Origin: Streptomyces glomeratus
GTDB lineage: Bacteria > Actinomycetota > Actinomycetes > Streptomycetales > Streptomycetaceae
NCBI RefSeq assembly: GCF_021462825.1
Contig: NZ_JAKEEB010000009.1
Location: forward strand, 299,529-363,528
Reading direction: 5' to 3'
Length of the DNA stretch: 64,000 nucleotides
The translations under genes were made by a program, and so were the position numbers. The notes below the pieces were generated by a model, which saw only the letters and a program-made list of their open reading frames with translations, had not been told where the DNA came from and did no database searches. Each line of letters opens with the position of its first letter. Positions within the stretch are counted from its first letter, which is position 1. Below are positions 41,747 to 51,914 of the stretch, one piece after another.

Positions 41747-43507
41747 GTGCACATCCTGCTTGTGGCCACCGCGTTCAACAGCCTCACCCAGCGCGTCCAC
41801 GCCGAGCTGCGCGACCGGGGCCACACCGTGACGGTGGAACTCGCCCTGCCGGGGGTCCCCCTGGCGGACACCGTACGGCGGCACACGCCGCACCTCGTGC
41901 TCGCGCCGATGCTGAAGACGGCCATTCCCCGGGAGGTGTGGAGCGCCTACCCGTGCCTCGTCGTCCACCCGGGCCCCGTCGGAGACCGCGGGCCGTCCTC
42001 CCTGGACTGGGCCGTCCTGGAAGGCGCGACTCGGTGGGGTGTGACCGTTTTTCAGGCGGAGGACGAGATGGACGCGGGCGCCGTGTGGGCGTCCGTCGCG
42101 TGCCCCGTGCCACCGGTGTCCAAGAGCGACCTGTACCGGGGCGAGATCGCCGACGCGGCCCTCGCGGCCGTTCTGCTGGCCGTGGAGCGCTTCGCCTCCG
42201 GGACCTACACCCCGCTCGCGCAGGGCCCGGCGCGAAGCCGCCCGTACCTGGACCAGAGCGTTAGGCGGATCGACTGGGACACCGATGCGACGTGGACCGT
42301 CGTGCGCAAACTGCGGTCCGCCGACTCCCAGCCCGGCGTGCTCGACGTGCTGCTCGGCGAGGAGTGGTACCTGCACGGCGGCCACCCCGAGGAGGGCCTG
42401 CGCGGGGCCCCTGGGGAACTGCTCGCCACCAGGGCCGGGGCGATCTGCCGGGCCACCAGGGACGGTGCCGTGTGGATCCCCGAACTGCGACGCCGGCGCG
42501 TTCCGGGGCAGCCGCGCCCGGTCAAACTCCCCGCCGTCCGGGCACTCGGCGGCCGGCTGCCCCCGCTGCCCGAGCTGCCGGTGGCCCCGGACGCCCCGTG
42601 GCCGGCCTGGACGGACATCCGGTACCGCGAGGAGGGCGGCGTCGGCTTCCTCTCGTTCGCCTTCCCCGGCGGCGCCATGAGCACCACCCAGTGCCGCCGC
42701 CTGCTGGCCGCCTACCGGGACGCCTGCGCGCGCCCCACCTCGGTGCTGGTGCTGGGCGGCTGGCGGGACTTCTTCTCCAACGGCATCCACCTGGGCGTCA
42801 TCGAGGCCGCCGACGACCCCGCGGCCGAGTCCTGGGCGAACATCAACGCCATCGACGACCTGGTCGAGGCGGTCCTGAGGACCACGGGCCGGCTGGTCGT
42901 CTCCGCGCTCGGCGGCAACGCGGCGGCCGGCGGCGTGATGCTCGCCCTCGCGGCCGACGAGGTCTGGTGCCGCGCGGGCTGCGTCCTCAACCCGCACTAC
43001 CGGCTGATGGGCCTGTACGGCTCCGAGTACTGGACGTACACGCTGCCCCGCCGCGTCGGCGCCACGATGGCCGACCGGCTCCTGCACGAGGCCCTCCCGG
43101 TGAGCGCCGCGACGGCCCGGCGGCTCGGACTCGTCGACCAGGTGCTCGAGTGCGGGCCGCAGGACTTCACTGCCGAGGTCCGCCGGCTGGCGGCCCGGCT
43201 GGCGGCACATCCGGGAACGCGCTCCCGGATCGCGATGAAGAAGTCGGAACTGGATTGCCAGGAGAGCAAGGAACCGCTGGCCGCCTTCCGGGAGCGGGAG
43301 CTGGCCAGGATGCACCGGATCTTCCACCACCCGGGTGCCCCCTACCACGCACTGCGGCGGGCCTTCGTCCGCAAGGAGACACCGTCGTGCACGCCCCCGC
43401 ATCTCGCCGTCGCCGCGAGCATGCGGACAGCGAGGGATCCGGCCGGGTCGAGGGGCGCGGTCGACGCGGCGCCCGCCGAGGGCGCCACCTCACGGCCACA
43501 CGACTGA
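41747..43507 (+). CDS. hypX: HypX, CO-ligand synthase for aerobic hydrogenase maturation
   Basis: A 586-residue two-domain protein. The N-terminal half (about 1-270) is related to formyl-tetrahydrofolate transferases: PCLVVHPGPVGDRGPSSLDW and GVTVFQAEDEMDAGAVWAS. The C-terminal half (about 285-530) is enoyl-CoA hydratase-like: VLVLGGWRDFFSNGIHLGVI, and ALGGNAAAGGVMLALAADEV. HypX turns formyl-THF into CO for the Fe(CO)(CN)2 group when oxygen is present. Its presence fits an oxygen-tolerant hydrogenase. GTG 41747 opens the maturation operon. About 45 disordered residues follow the conserved core. Confidence 0.93.
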   Translation: MHILLVATAFNSLTQRVHAELRDRGHTVTVELALPGVPLADTVRRHTPHLVLAPMLKTAIPREVWSAYPCLVVHPGPVGDRGPSSLDWAVLEGATRWGVTVFQAEDEMDAGAVWASVACPVPPVSKSDLYRGEIADAALAAVLLAVERFASGTYTPLAQGPARSRPYLDQSVRRIDWDTDATWTVVRKLRSADSQPGVLDVLLGEEWYLHGGHPEEGLRGAPGELLATRAGAICRATRDGAVWIPELRRRRVPGQPRPVKLPAVRALGGRLPPLPELPVAPDAPWPAWTDIRYREEGGVGFLSFAFPGGAMSTTQCRRLLAAYRDACARPTSVLVLGGWRDFFSNGIHLGVIEAADDPAAESWANINAIDDLVEAVLRTTGRLVVSALGGNAAAGGVMLALAADEVWCRAGCVLNPHYRLMGLYGSEYWTYTLPRRVGATMADRLLHEALPVSAATARRLGLVDQVLECGPQDFTAEVRRLAARLAAHPGTRSRIAMKKSELDCQESKEPLAAFRERELARMHRIFHHPGAPYHALRRAFVRKETPSCTPPHLAVAASMRTARDPAGSRGAVDAAPAEGATSRPHD

Positions 43508-43619
43508 TGGCAGGACCCACGAGGGACGGGAATCGGCGGCCCCTCCCTCGCCGCGCCGCGCGAGACCGCCGCCTCCGCGCCGCGTTCAGCGGCCCGCCGA
43601 CGCCCGAAAGGACCGCTCC

Positions 43620-44846
43620 GTGAGCGTGACCGTGTTCGCCCCGGAGACGGAGGCACGCCTCGCACTGGCCCGGCGGGTCGCCGACACCGTCCTCTTCGAG
43701 GGCTGTGCGCTGCACCCGTATCCCGGCTCCGCCGGCGAGCACCGGCTGCGCCGGCAGTCCGGGGTACTCGTACCACCCGCCTGGGGCGCCGACCGCGAGG
43801 AGTACGACTTCCAGCACACCGAGTGCCTGATGGAAACCGGGCCGGACGCCACCCTGGCGGTCGAGCTGCGCTTCCTGCGCGTCCGGCGCCGCACGGTGCA
43901 GCGGGCCCTCGACGACGGCACCTTCACCACGGTTGCCGAACTCCCGCTGGACGGCCGCGTGCTCGTCCCCCGGGACGAGGGCACCGAGGAGCGCGTCGAA
44001 GCGGTCGTGACACCGGCCGAACTCGTCGACGGCGACGGCGTCACGGTCGCCTTCGCCCGCCCGGCCGAGGAGGAGAGCGAGCCGGTCCTCGACGGGGACG
44101 GCCGGACGGCCGGCCGTCTGCTGCGCCGGTACGAGGAGATCAGCGGAGCGCTGCGGCTGTCGGCACGCCGGCTCGACGGCCCCTTCCGGGTCCTGCGGCT
44201 GACCGCCGTCGTGGAGAACACCAGCCCCTGGGTCCCCGAGGAGGGCGAGGCCGCCGACCGGGGCGCCGCGCTGCCCCGCTCCCTGGTGGCCACCCACCTC
44301 CTGCTGGGGCTCGGCTCCGGATCGTTCCTGTCGATGACGGATCCCCCCGAATGGGCGAAGGACGCGATCGCCGCCTGCCGCAATCTCCACACCTGGCCCG
44401 TCCTCGCCGGTGAACCCGGCCGTGCGGACGTGGTGCTGTCCTCGCCGGTGATGCTCGGGGACCATCCGGCCGCGACCCCGCAGCAGGCCGGCACGTCGTA
44501 CGAGGGCTTCCCCGACGAGTACGGGATCGTGCGCCCGGACACCCGGTGGGGCCCGGCGGACGGGGCGGCCGTCGACCCGGCCCCCGGCCAGGTCGTCGTG
44601 GACGGCCGGCCCGTGCGCGCCGGGAGCCGGGTGCGGCTCCACCCCGGTCTGCGGCGCACCGACGCACAGGACCTGTTCCTGCGCGGCCGTATCGCGACCG
44701 TCGAGTCCGTGCTGCACGACGTGGACGGCTCGGTGCACCTGGCGGTGACGGTGGAGGACGACCCGGGCGCCGACATCCGGCGGGAGCAGGGGAGCTTCCT
44801 GTACTTCCGGACCGACGAGGTGACACCCCTGGAGGACGAGGAATGA
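43620..44846 (+). CDS. hydrogenase-linked protein, paralogue of the 33887-35020 product
   Basis: A 408-residue protein of unknown family. It shares with the first gene of the structural operon: VADTVLFEGCALHPYP, HTECLMETGPDATLAVELRF, SGSFLSMTDPPEWAKDAI, and ACRNLHTWPVLAGE followed by VVLSSPVMLGDHPAATP. Its own C-terminal third (about 310-408) is beta-rich, with DAQDLFLRGRIATVESVLHD and GSFLYFRTDEVTPLE, and is absent from the paralogue. GTG 43620 follows CGAAAGGACCGCTCC. The protease gene start overlaps its stop by 4 bp. Its place between HypX and the protease argues for a late maturation or assembly role; this is inference. Confidence 0.82.
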   Translation: MSVTVFAPETEARLALARRVADTVLFEGCALHPYPGSAGEHRLRRQSGVLVPPAWGADREEYDFQHTECLMETGPDATLAVELRFLRVRRRTVQRALDDGTFTTVAELPLDGRVLVPRDEGTEERVEAVVTPAELVDGDGVTVAFARPAEEESEPVLDGDGRTAGRLLRRYEEISGALRLSARRLDGPFRVLRLTAVVENTSPWVPEEGEAADRGAALPRSLVATHLLLGLGSGSFLSMTDPPEWAKDAIAACRNLHTWPVLAGEPGRADVVLSSPVMLGDHPAATPQQAGTSYEGFPDEYGIVRPDTRWGPADGAAVDPAPGQVVVDGRPVRAGSRVRLHPGLRRTDAQDLFLRGRIATVESVLHDVDGSVHLAVTVEDDPGADIRREQGSFLYFRTDEVTPLEDEE

Positions 44847-45388
44847 GCCCTGACACCGCCCACGGCAAGGTCCTGGTGGCCGGCATCGGGAACGTCTTCC
44901 TCGGGGACGACGGCTTCGGCGTGGAGACCGTCCGCGCGCTGGGCGGACGCCGGCTGCCCGGACACGTCGAGGTCCTGGACATCGGGGTGCGCGGAGTGCA
45001 CCTCGCCTACCAGCTCCTCGACGGCTACGACACCCTGGTCATGGTGGACGCCACCGCGCGCGGCGGGGACCCCGGCACCCTGTATGTGATCGAGCACGAG
45101 GAGGCCGCGGCGGAGGGTGTGCCCGCCGCGCCGATGGACGGCCACCGGATGACCCCCGACGCCGTCCTCGCCCTGCTGGGCACACTCTGCGCCGGAACGG
45201 GCGGGCAGCCGCCCCGGCGCACGGTGGTGGTGGGATGTGAGCCCGCCTCCGTGGAGGAGCGCATCGGCCTCAGCCCGGCGGTGTCCGACGCGGTGCCCAG
45301 GGCCGTCCGGCTGATCGAGGAGATCCTGCGCGCCGACGCACCGGGCGCCCCCGCGCCCGAGGCCCTGGTCGACGACACCGCACTCTGA
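44843..45388 (+). CDS. hydrogenase maturation endopeptidase
   Basis: A 181-residue HyaD/HoxM-type protease that removes the C-terminal extension of the large subunit once nickel is in place. Nickel-sensing residues are visible: Glu in LVAGIGNVFLGDDGFGVETV, Asp in LDIGVRGVHLAYQLLDGYDT (and MVDAT), and a histidine in MDGHRMTPDAVLALL. ATG 44843 overlaps the upstream stop (ATGA). Its substrate is almost certainly the large subunit at 30449-32242, the only one in the window. A strong hairpin follows immediately. Confidence 0.93.
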   Translation: MSPDTAHGKVLVAGIGNVFLGDDGFGVETVRALGGRRLPGHVEVLDIGVRGVHLAYQLLDGYDTLVMVDATARGGDPGTLYVIEHEEAAAEGVPAAPMDGHRMTPDAVLALLGTLCAGTGGQPPRRTVVVGCEPASVEERIGLSPAVSDAVPRAVRLIEEILRADAPGAPAPEALVDDTAL

Positions 45389-45420
45389 CCGGACCGGTCC
45401 CCATCGGCCCGCCGGTCCGG
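45389..45420 (+). terminator. hairpin between the protease gene and hypA
   Basis: CCGGACCGG (45389-45397) pairs perfectly with CCGGTCCGG (45412-45420); the loop is 14 nt. It begins at the base after the protease stop, so hypX-protease and hypA-E may be separate or attenuated units. hypA starts 148 bp further on. Confidence 0.65.
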
Positions 45421-45567
45421 CCGTTGCGGCGAACGGTGTACCGGCCCCCGAGGCACCGGCGTGCCGGTCCGGGAGGCGGGGGAGCCTCACCTCTAATGGA
45501 CGTCGGCGGGCCGCGCACGCTCCGTCCCCTGGGGCGGCTCCCCGGCCTCCCGCCGGGACGGAGACCC

Positions 45568-45963
45568 ATGCACGAGATGTCCATCGCGCTGGCGGTGATC
45601 GGCCAGGTGGAAGAGGCGGCCGGGCGGGCCGGTGACATCACGGCGGTGCGTGAGGTGCGGCTCCAGGTGGGCGAGCTGGCCGGCGTAGTACCCGAAGCCC
45701 TGTCCTTCTGCTTCGAGCTGGCCTGCGCCGGCACCGTCCTTGAGGGTGCCGAACTGGTCACCGACTTCGTGCCCGGACGCGCCCGCTGCGCACCGTGCGC
45801 ACACGAATGGGCCGTCGGCATGCCGCCGCTGCTGAGCTGTCCGCGCTGCGACGGGGGCAGCACCGATCTGCTGTCCGGCCGTGAACTGCAGATCGTCGCA
45901 GTGCGCTGGGAGGACGGCCGGACGCCCGCACCCACCCGCGAACCCATCCCCGAGGAGCGCTGA
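45568..45963 (+). CDS. hypA: HypA, nickel metallochaperone
   Basis: A 131-residue protein delivering nickel to the hydrogenase large subunit together with HypB. The N-terminal MHEMSIALAVI contains the nickel-binding MHE motif. The zinc site is CAPCAHEW plus SCPRCDGG, two CxxC pairs. The middle (REVRLQVGELAGVVPEALSF) is typical. A short proline-rich tail follows. ATG 45568 is fixed by the MHE motif. hypB begins 3 bp after the stop. Confidence 0.96.
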   Translation: MHEMSIALAVIGQVEEAAGRAGDITAVREVRLQVGELAGVVPEALSFCFELACAGTVLEGAELVTDFVPGRARCAPCAHEWAVGMPPLLSCPRCDGGSTDLLSGRELQIVAVRWEDGRTPAPTREPIPEER

Positions 45964-45966
45964 ACC

Positions 45967-46770
45967 ATGTGCCGTGTGGTCGACCTGCACCAGGCCGTAC
46001 TCGCCAAGAACGACCGGGCCGCGGACACCCTGCGCGCCGAACTCGCGGCCCGTGGCACCACCGTCGTCAACCTGCTCTCCAGCCCCGGCAGCGGCAAGAC
46101 CGCCCTTCTGGAACGCGAACTGGTCGAGGCCAGGGACAGGGCCGTGCCGGTCGCGGCGCTCACGGCCGATCTCGCCACCGAGAACGACGCGGAACGCCTC
46201 GCGCGTTCGGGCGTCCCGGTCAGGCAGATCCTCACCGACGGTCTGTGCCATCTGGAGGCCGGAATGCTGGCGGGCCACCTGGAGGGGTGGCTGCCCACCC
46301 CGGTCCGGCTGCTGTTCGTGGAGAACGTCGGCAATCTCGTCTGTCCGGCCTCCTACGACCTGGGCGAGACGCTGCGCGTGGTGCTCGCCTCCGTCACCGA
46401 GGGCGAGGACAAGCCCCTCAAGTACCCCACGGCGTTCGGACTGGCCCACCTGGTCGTGGTGACCAAGACGGACATCGCCGAGGCGGTCGGCTTCGACGAG
46501 GCGGCGTTCCGCGCGAACGTGGAACGGGTCAACCCGGGGGTGGAGGTGCTGCTGACCTCGGCCCGCCGCGAGTTGGGGGTGGGACTTCTGCTCGACCGGG
46601 CCCTGGCCGCCGCCGCCGGCGCTCCCGTCCACAGCCCCGTCATGGCCCGCGAGCCGCACCCGCACACCCATGAGCACGCCGGCGACCACACCGACCTCGC
46701 GCACGACCACTCGGCCGACGACGCGGACCACACCAACGGCACCGCTGCCATGGCGCAGCCCCGCCCGTGA
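45967..46770 (+). CDS. hypB: HypB, GTPase nickel chaperone with C-terminal His-rich tail
   Basis: A 267-residue SIMIBI-class GTPase. Motifs: P-loop [17 protein letters not shown], switch regions [15 protein letters not shown] and [17 protein letters not shown], and the base-recognition [29 protein letters not shown] near the N-terminus and CHLE are family features. HypB proteins often have an N-terminal histidine stretch; here about 25 residues rich in His and Asp lie at the C-terminus instead ([20 protein letters not shown]). They may store nickel. hypF's GTG overlaps the stop by 4 bp. Confidence 0.95.
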   Translation: MCRVVDLHQAVLAKNDRAADTLRAELAARGTTVVNLLSSPGSGKTALLERELVEARDRAVPVAALTADLATENDAERLARSGVPVRQILTDGLCHLEAGMLAGHLEGWLPTPVRLLFVENVGNLVCPASYDLGETLRVVLASVTEGEDKPLKYPTAFGLAHLVVVTKTDIAEAVGFDEAAFRANVERVNPGVEVLLTSARRELGVGLLLDRALAAAAGAPVHSPVMAREPHPHTHEHAGDHTDLAHDHSADDADHTNGTAAMAQPRP

Positions 46771-49161
46771 GCGGACCGCCCCCGGCGGCCGTCACGGTCC
46801 ACGCGCCGCTGCGCCGGAGGGTCACCGTCCAGGGCGTGGTGCAGGGGGTCGGCTTCCGGCCGTACGTTCACGCCCTGGCCACCGCCCTGGACCTGTCCGG
46901 GAATGTGACCAACACCCCCGAGGGCGTCGTCGTGGAGGTCGAGGGTGACCCGGCTGCCGTCGCCCGGTTCTGCGACCGCATCGCCGTGGACGCGCCTCCG
47001 CTGGCCCGGGTGGACTCCGTCCACCACCAGGAGGTGCCCGCCACCGGCGACTCCGCCTTCACCATCCTCGCCTCCCGGGCGGACGGCCCCACCCGGGCCC
47101 TGATCCCGCCGGACACGGCCACCTGTGCCGCGTGCCTCGGCGAGCTGGCCGACCCCCGCGACCGGCGCCACCGCCATCCGTTCGTCACCTGCACCCACTG
47201 CGGCCCGCGGTTCACCATCGTCACCGGCCTGCCCTACGACCGGGACCAGACCACCATGGCCGGCTTCCCCATGTGCGCCGGCTGCGCCCGCGAGTACACC
47301 GATCCGGCCGACCGCCGCTTCCATGCCCAGCCGGTCGCCTGCCCGGACTGCGGCCCGCGGCTCGCTCTGCTCGTCCGCCGAGCCGACGAAGCCGGGCAGC
47401 CGAGCCCGGTCACCGACGGGGATCCGATCGCCGCGGCCCGGCGGCTCCTGGCGGGCGGCGCCGTCCTGGCGGTCAAGGGCCTGGGCGGCTATCACCTCGC
47501 CTGCGACGCCACCGATCCCGCGGCCGTGGAACGGCTGCGGCACCGCAAGGCCCGAGGGGACAAGCCCTTCGCGGTCATGGCTGCGAGCGTCGAGGACATC
47601 GAGCCCCTCGTCCGGCTCGACCCCGAGGAGCGCGCCCTGCTCACCGCCACCACCCGGCCCATCGTGCTGCTGCGCCGCCGCACGGACGGCCCGACCGTGC
47701 CCGGGGGCCTCCGGCCGGCCGAAGGCGTCGCGCCCGGCAGCCCCGACTTCGGCATCATGCTGCCGTACACCCCCGTGCACCACCTGCTGTTCGGCCTTCC
47801 CGGCGACCCCGAGGGCCCCCGCCTGCTCGTCATGACCAGCGGAAATCTCTCCGGCGAGCCCATCGTCACCGATGACGCGGAGGCGCTGGAGCGCCTGGCC
47901 CACCTGGCCGACGCCTGGCTCACCCACGACCGGCCGATCCATGTGCCCTGCGACGACTCCGTGGTGCGCGTGTGCGACGGACGGCCGCTCCTCGTGCGCC
48001 GTGCCCGCGGCTACGCGCCGCTGCCGCTGCCCCTTCCCCTCGAGGTGCGCCCGGCCCTCGCCGTCGGCGGCGACCTCAAGAACGCCTTTTGCCTGGGCGC
48101 GGGCCGCCGGGCCTGGCTCTCCGCCCATATCGGCGACATGGACGACCTCGCCACCCAGCGGGCCTTCGAACGCGCCGTGGCGCAACTGGAGTCGATCACC
48201 CCGGTGCGGCCGCGGCTCCTGGCGGCCGACCGGCATCCCGCCTACCGGTCCGCCCGATGGGCGGTCCGCAACGCGGCGGGCCGCCCCGTCGTCCGTGTCC
48301 AGCACCATCACGCCCATGTCGCCGCCGCGATGGCCGAACACGGGCTCGACGGCAGCGTCCCGGTCCTCGGTGTCGCCTTCGACGGCACCGGCTGACGACG
48401 GGGCGGTGTGGGGCGGGGAGTTCCTGCTCGCCGACTACGACGGCTTCACCCGGTTCGGGCACCTGGCGTATGCGCCGCTGCCCGGGGGCGACGCGGCGGT
48501 GCACCGGCCGTACCGCACGGCCCTCGCGCAGCTGCGCCGGACGGGGATCGACTGGTCGCCCGACCTGCCCTGCGCGGCCGCCTGCCCGGCCGACGAACGC
48601 CGCGTGCTCCGGCGGCAGTTGGAGCGCAACCTGAACTGCGTCCCAACCTCCAGCATGGGTCGGCTCTTCGACGCCGTGTCGTCCCTGGCGGGCGTCCGTC
48701 ACCGGTCCCGGTACGAGGCTCAGGCCGCCGTGGAACTGGAGGCGGCCGCGCTGCGCGCACCCGCCGGGGACACCGCGGCCTACGCGTTCGCCCTCGGGCC
48801 CCCGCAGCCGGACGGCGGCCCGGTGCGGGCGGATCCCGCGCCGGTGATCGCGGCGATCGTCGACGACCTGCGCGCGGGCGCACCGGCGGAACTGGTCGCG
48901 GTCCGCTTCCACCGGGCTGTCGCGGCCCTAGTCCACGGCATGTGCGTACGGGCCCGGGAGCTGCACGGAGCGGACACGGTCGCCCTCACCGGCGGCGTGT
49001 TCCTCAACTCCCTGCTCTCCTCGGCCTGCGCCCGGTCCCTGAGCGCCGACGGCTTCACCGTGCTGCGCCATCACCAGGTGCCCCCGGGAGACGGCGGCCT
49101 GGCCCTCGGCCAGCTCATGGTGGCAGCCCGCGCGGGGGAGCGGACCGCGGCCCCCGACTGA
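46767..49161 (+). pseudogene. hypF: hypF (carbamoyltransferase) with a frameshift
   Basis: HypF makes the cyanide ligand precursor from carbamoyl phosphate. The first reading frame (46767-48395) has acylphosphatase ([20 protein letters not shown]), double zinc-finger (CAACLG, CTHCG, CAGC and CPDCG) and YrdC-like domains, and enters the Kae1-like domain ([23 protein letters not shown]) before TGA. The next frame resumes at 48394 with DDGAVWGGEFLLADYDGFTR and runs intact to 49161, including VALTGGVFLNSLLSSACARS. The break matches loss of 5 bp (such as ACGGC) from a family GTGYGxDG sequence. Unless it is a sequencing error or is bypassed, full-length HypF is not made. hypC follows 53 bp later. 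Confidence 0.88.
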
Positions 49162-49214
49162 CCTACCGTCCCGGCGGTGCCGGGCGACGCACCATCCACA
49201 GCGAGGAGAGGCCC

Positions 49215-49523
49215 ATGTGCCTGGCGGTACCCGGCAAAGTGCTGGACATCGAGGAACGCGACGGCACCCGGATGGCCACCGTCGACTTCGGCGGGGTCGT
49301 CAAGGAGGTGTGCCTGGAGTACCTGCCCGACATCCAGGTCGGCGAGTACGCCATCGTCCACGTCGGCTTCGCCCTGCAGCGCCTCGACGAGGAGTCGGCC
49401 AAACAGACGCTCGAACTGTTCGAAACCCTCGGCATGCTGCAGGAGGAGTTCGGCGATCCCTGGGAAACGGCGGCGGAGGCGAACGGAACGCTCCCGCCCG
49501 GGAGCGAGGAGGCGCTTCGGTGA
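49215..49523 (+). CDS. hypC: HypC, hydrogenase maturation chaperone
   Basis: A 102-residue small chaperone that carries the Fe(CN)2CO unit with HypD. The N-terminal [17 protein letters not shown] has the essential Cys2. The OB-fold core includes [20 protein letters not shown] and [20 protein letters not shown]. The tail is about 20 residues longer than usual and acidic. ATG 49215 follows GAGGAGAGGCCC. hypD's GTG overlaps the stop by 4 bp. Confidence 0.95.
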   Translation: MCLAVPGKVLDIEERDGTRMATVDFGGVVKEVCLEYLPDIQVGEYAIVHVGFALQRLDEESAKQTLELFETLGMLQEEFGDPWETAAEANGTLPPGSEEALR

Positions 49524-50644
49524 AGTACATCGAGGAATTCCAGGACCCGGAGCTGGCACGCCGGCTCCTCCACGAGATCCACGCCACGGTGACCAGGCCC
49601 TGGGCGCTGATGGAGGTCTGCGGCGGCCAGACGCACTCGATCATCCGGCACGGCATCGACCAACTGCTGCCGGCAGAGGTCGAGCTGATCCACGGTCCGG
49701 GCTGCCCCGTGTGCGTGACCCCGCTGGAGGTCATCGACAAGGCGCTGGAGATCGCCTCCCGCCCCGGGGTGGTCTTCTGCTCCTTCGGCGACATGCTCCG
49801 CGTGCCCGGCACCGGACGGGACCTGTTCCAGGTGCGGGGGGCGGGCGGCGACGTCCGGGTCGTCTACTCCCCGCTCGACGCGCTGAGGATCGCCCAGCAG
49901 AACCCGGACCGGCAGGTGGTGTTCTTCGGTATCGGCTTCGAGACCACCGCGCCCCCCAACGCGATGACGGTCCACCAGGCCCGCAAGCTCGGTATCCGGA
50001 ACTTCAGCATGCTCGTGTCCCATGTGCGGGTGCCCCCCGCCATCGAGGCGATCATGCGGTCGCCGAGCTGCCGCGTCCAGGGTTTCCTGGCCGCGGGGCA
50101 CGTGTGCAGCGTGATGGGCGTCGACGAGTACCCGGAACTGGCGCGGCGCTTCCGCGTCCCGATCGTGGTCACCGGGTTCGAGCCCCTGGACATCCTCGAG
50201 GGCGTGCGCCGGACCGTGGCCCAGCTCGAACGTGGCGAGCACACCGTCGACAACGCCTACCCGCGTGCCGTCCGCGCCGAAGGCAACCCGGCCGCCAAGG
50301 CCATGCTGGAGGACGTCTTCGAGGTCACCGACCGCTCCTGGCGCGGCATCGGTGTGATCCCCGGCAGCGGCTGGCGGCTCTCCCCGAAGTACCGCGACTA
50401 CGATGCCGAGCACCGCTTCTCGGTGGACGGCATCCGGACCCGCGAACCCGCCGAGTGCCGCAGCGGAGAGGTCCTACAGGGCCTGATCAAACCGCACGAG
50501 TGCGAGGCGTTCGGCACTCTGTGCACCCCGCGCACCCCGCTCGGAGCCACGATGGTCTCCAGCGAGGGCGCCTGCGCCGCGTACTACCTCTACCGGCGCC
50601 TGGACATCACCCCCGCGCCCCGGGAGGCGACCCCCGTTGTCTGA
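49520..50644 (+). CDS. hypD: HypD, scaffold for Fe(CN)2CO assembly
   Basis: A 374-residue iron-sulfur protein. Conserved cysteine motifs: [53 protein letters not shown] and [12 protein letters not shown]. The C-terminal cluster region includes [23 protein letters not shown] 49520 ([13 protein letters not shown]) overlaps hypC's stop by 4 bp, indicating translational coupling. The hypE start overlaps its 3' end by 8 bp. Confidence 0.96.
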   Translation: MKYIEEFQDPELARRLLHEIHATVTRPWALMEVCGGQTHSIIRHGIDQLLPAEVELIHGPGCPVCVTPLEVIDKALEIASRPGVVFCSFGDMLRVPGTGRDLFQVRGAGGDVRVVYSPLDALRIAQQNPDRQVVFFGIGFETTAPPNAMTVHQARKLGIRNFSMLVSHVRVPPAIEAIMRSPSCRVQGFLAAGHVCSVMGVDEYPELARRFRVPIVVTGFEPLDILEGVRRTVAQLERGEHTVDNAYPRAVRAEGNPAAKAMLEDVFEVTDRSWRGIGVIPGSGWRLSPKYRDYDAEHRFSVDGIRTREPAECRSGEVLQGLIKPHECEAFGTLCTPRTPLGATMVSSEGACAAYYLYRRLDITPAPREATPVV

Positions 50645-51716
50645 CACCACCGATCTGCGCATGCCGTCCGTGGACCCGGCGTCCTGGACCTGCCCCGCTC
50701 CGCTGTACGACCAGTCCCGCGTCGTCATGGGCCACGGCGGGGGCGGGGCGCTCTCCGCGGAACTGGTCCGGGACGTCTTCGCGCCCGCCTTCGGAGGAGA
50801 GACCCTGGCACAGCTCGGCGATGCCGCCGCGCTGTCGCTGGGCGGACTGCGCCTGGCGTTCTCCACCGACTCCTTCGTGGTGCGGCCGCTGTTCTTCCCC
50901 GGCGGCAGCATCGGCGACCTCGCGGTCAACGGCACCGTCAACGATCTGGCGATGAGCGGCGCCCGGGCCTCGTACCTCTCCTGCGGTTTCATCCTGGAGG
51001 AGGGCGTCGAACTGGACACGGTCGCCCGGGTCGCCGACGCGCTCGGCGCGGCGGCGCGGGCCGCCGGGGTCGAGGTGGCGACGGGCGACACCAAGGTCGT
51101 GGAGGCCGGGCACGGCGACGGGATCTTCATCAACACGGCCGGTATCGGGCTGATCCCGGCGGGCGTCGACCTGCGGCCGCAGCGGGTCGTCCCCGGCGAT
51201 GTCGTGATCGTCAGCGGCCCGATCGGCGTCCACGGTGTGGCGATCATGAGCGTTCGCGAGGGCCTGGAGTTCGGTGTGGAGATCGAGAGCGACTGCGCGG
51301 CCCTCGGCCCACTGGTCGACGCCATGCTCGCCGTCACCCCGGACCTGCATGTGCTGCGCGATCCCACCCGGGGAGGACTGGGGGCCGCCCTGAACGAGCT
51401 CGCGACCGCCTCGGGCACCGGTGTCGTCATCACCGAGCGCGAGGTCCCCATCCCGCCGGCGGTCGCCAACGCCTGCGCCGTGCTGGGCCTCGATCCGATG
51501 TACGTGGCGAACGAGGGCAAGCTCGTGGCGTTCGTGCCGCGCCGGCACGCCGACGCCGTACTGGAGGCGATGCGGGCGCATCCGCTCGGCGCGGAGGCAA
51601 GGATCATCGGCGAGGCGGTGGCGGACCATCCGGGCATGGTCGTGGCCCGTACCGGCCTCGGCGGCACCCGGGTGGTCGACCTGCCGATCGGGGAGCAACT
51701 GCCGAGGATCTGCTGA
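50637..51716 (+). CDS. hypE: HypE, thiocarbamate dehydratase
   Basis: A 359-residue PurM-like enzyme that dehydrates the carbamoyl group on its C-terminal cysteine to a thiocyanate, the cyanide donor. It has [55 protein letters not shown] and [15 protein letters not shown]. It ends in PRIC, with the essential terminal cysteine. The start appears to be TTG 50637, overlapping hypD by 8 bp. Its partner HypF is frameshifted here, so the carbamoyl supply is in doubt. Confidence 0.95.
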   Translation: MSDTTDLRMPSVDPASWTCPAPLYDQSRVVMGHGGGGALSAELVRDVFAPAFGGETLAQLGDAAALSLGGLRLAFSTDSFVVRPLFFPGGSIGDLAVNGTVNDLAMSGARASYLSCGFILEEGVELDTVARVADALGAAARAAGVEVATGDTKVVEAGHGDGIFINTAGIGLIPAGVDLRPQRVVPGDVVIVSGPIGVHGVAIMSVREGLEFGVEIESDCAALGPLVDAMLAVTPDLHVLRDPTRGGLGAALNELATASGTGVVITEREVPIPPAVANACAVLGLDPMYVANEGKLVAFVPRRHADAVLEAMRAHPLGAEARIIGEAVADHPGMVVARTGLGGTRVVDLPIGEQLPRIC

Positions 51717-51914
51717 GCCCACCCGGGGTTTGAACAGGGCCCGCCGTCCCTGCGTACTCGACGGTGTGACCTCAGGGATCCCGTTACCGCCGCCGTCGCT
51801 CATCAGGTGGTGCCGGGCCGCGAGGCGGACTTCCACTCGGGGAGTGGGCCGTGCTGCGGACGACCGCGCCGCGGCCCCGGGCAGGCCCGAGACCGACACG
51901 AGGGAGGTGGGCGG

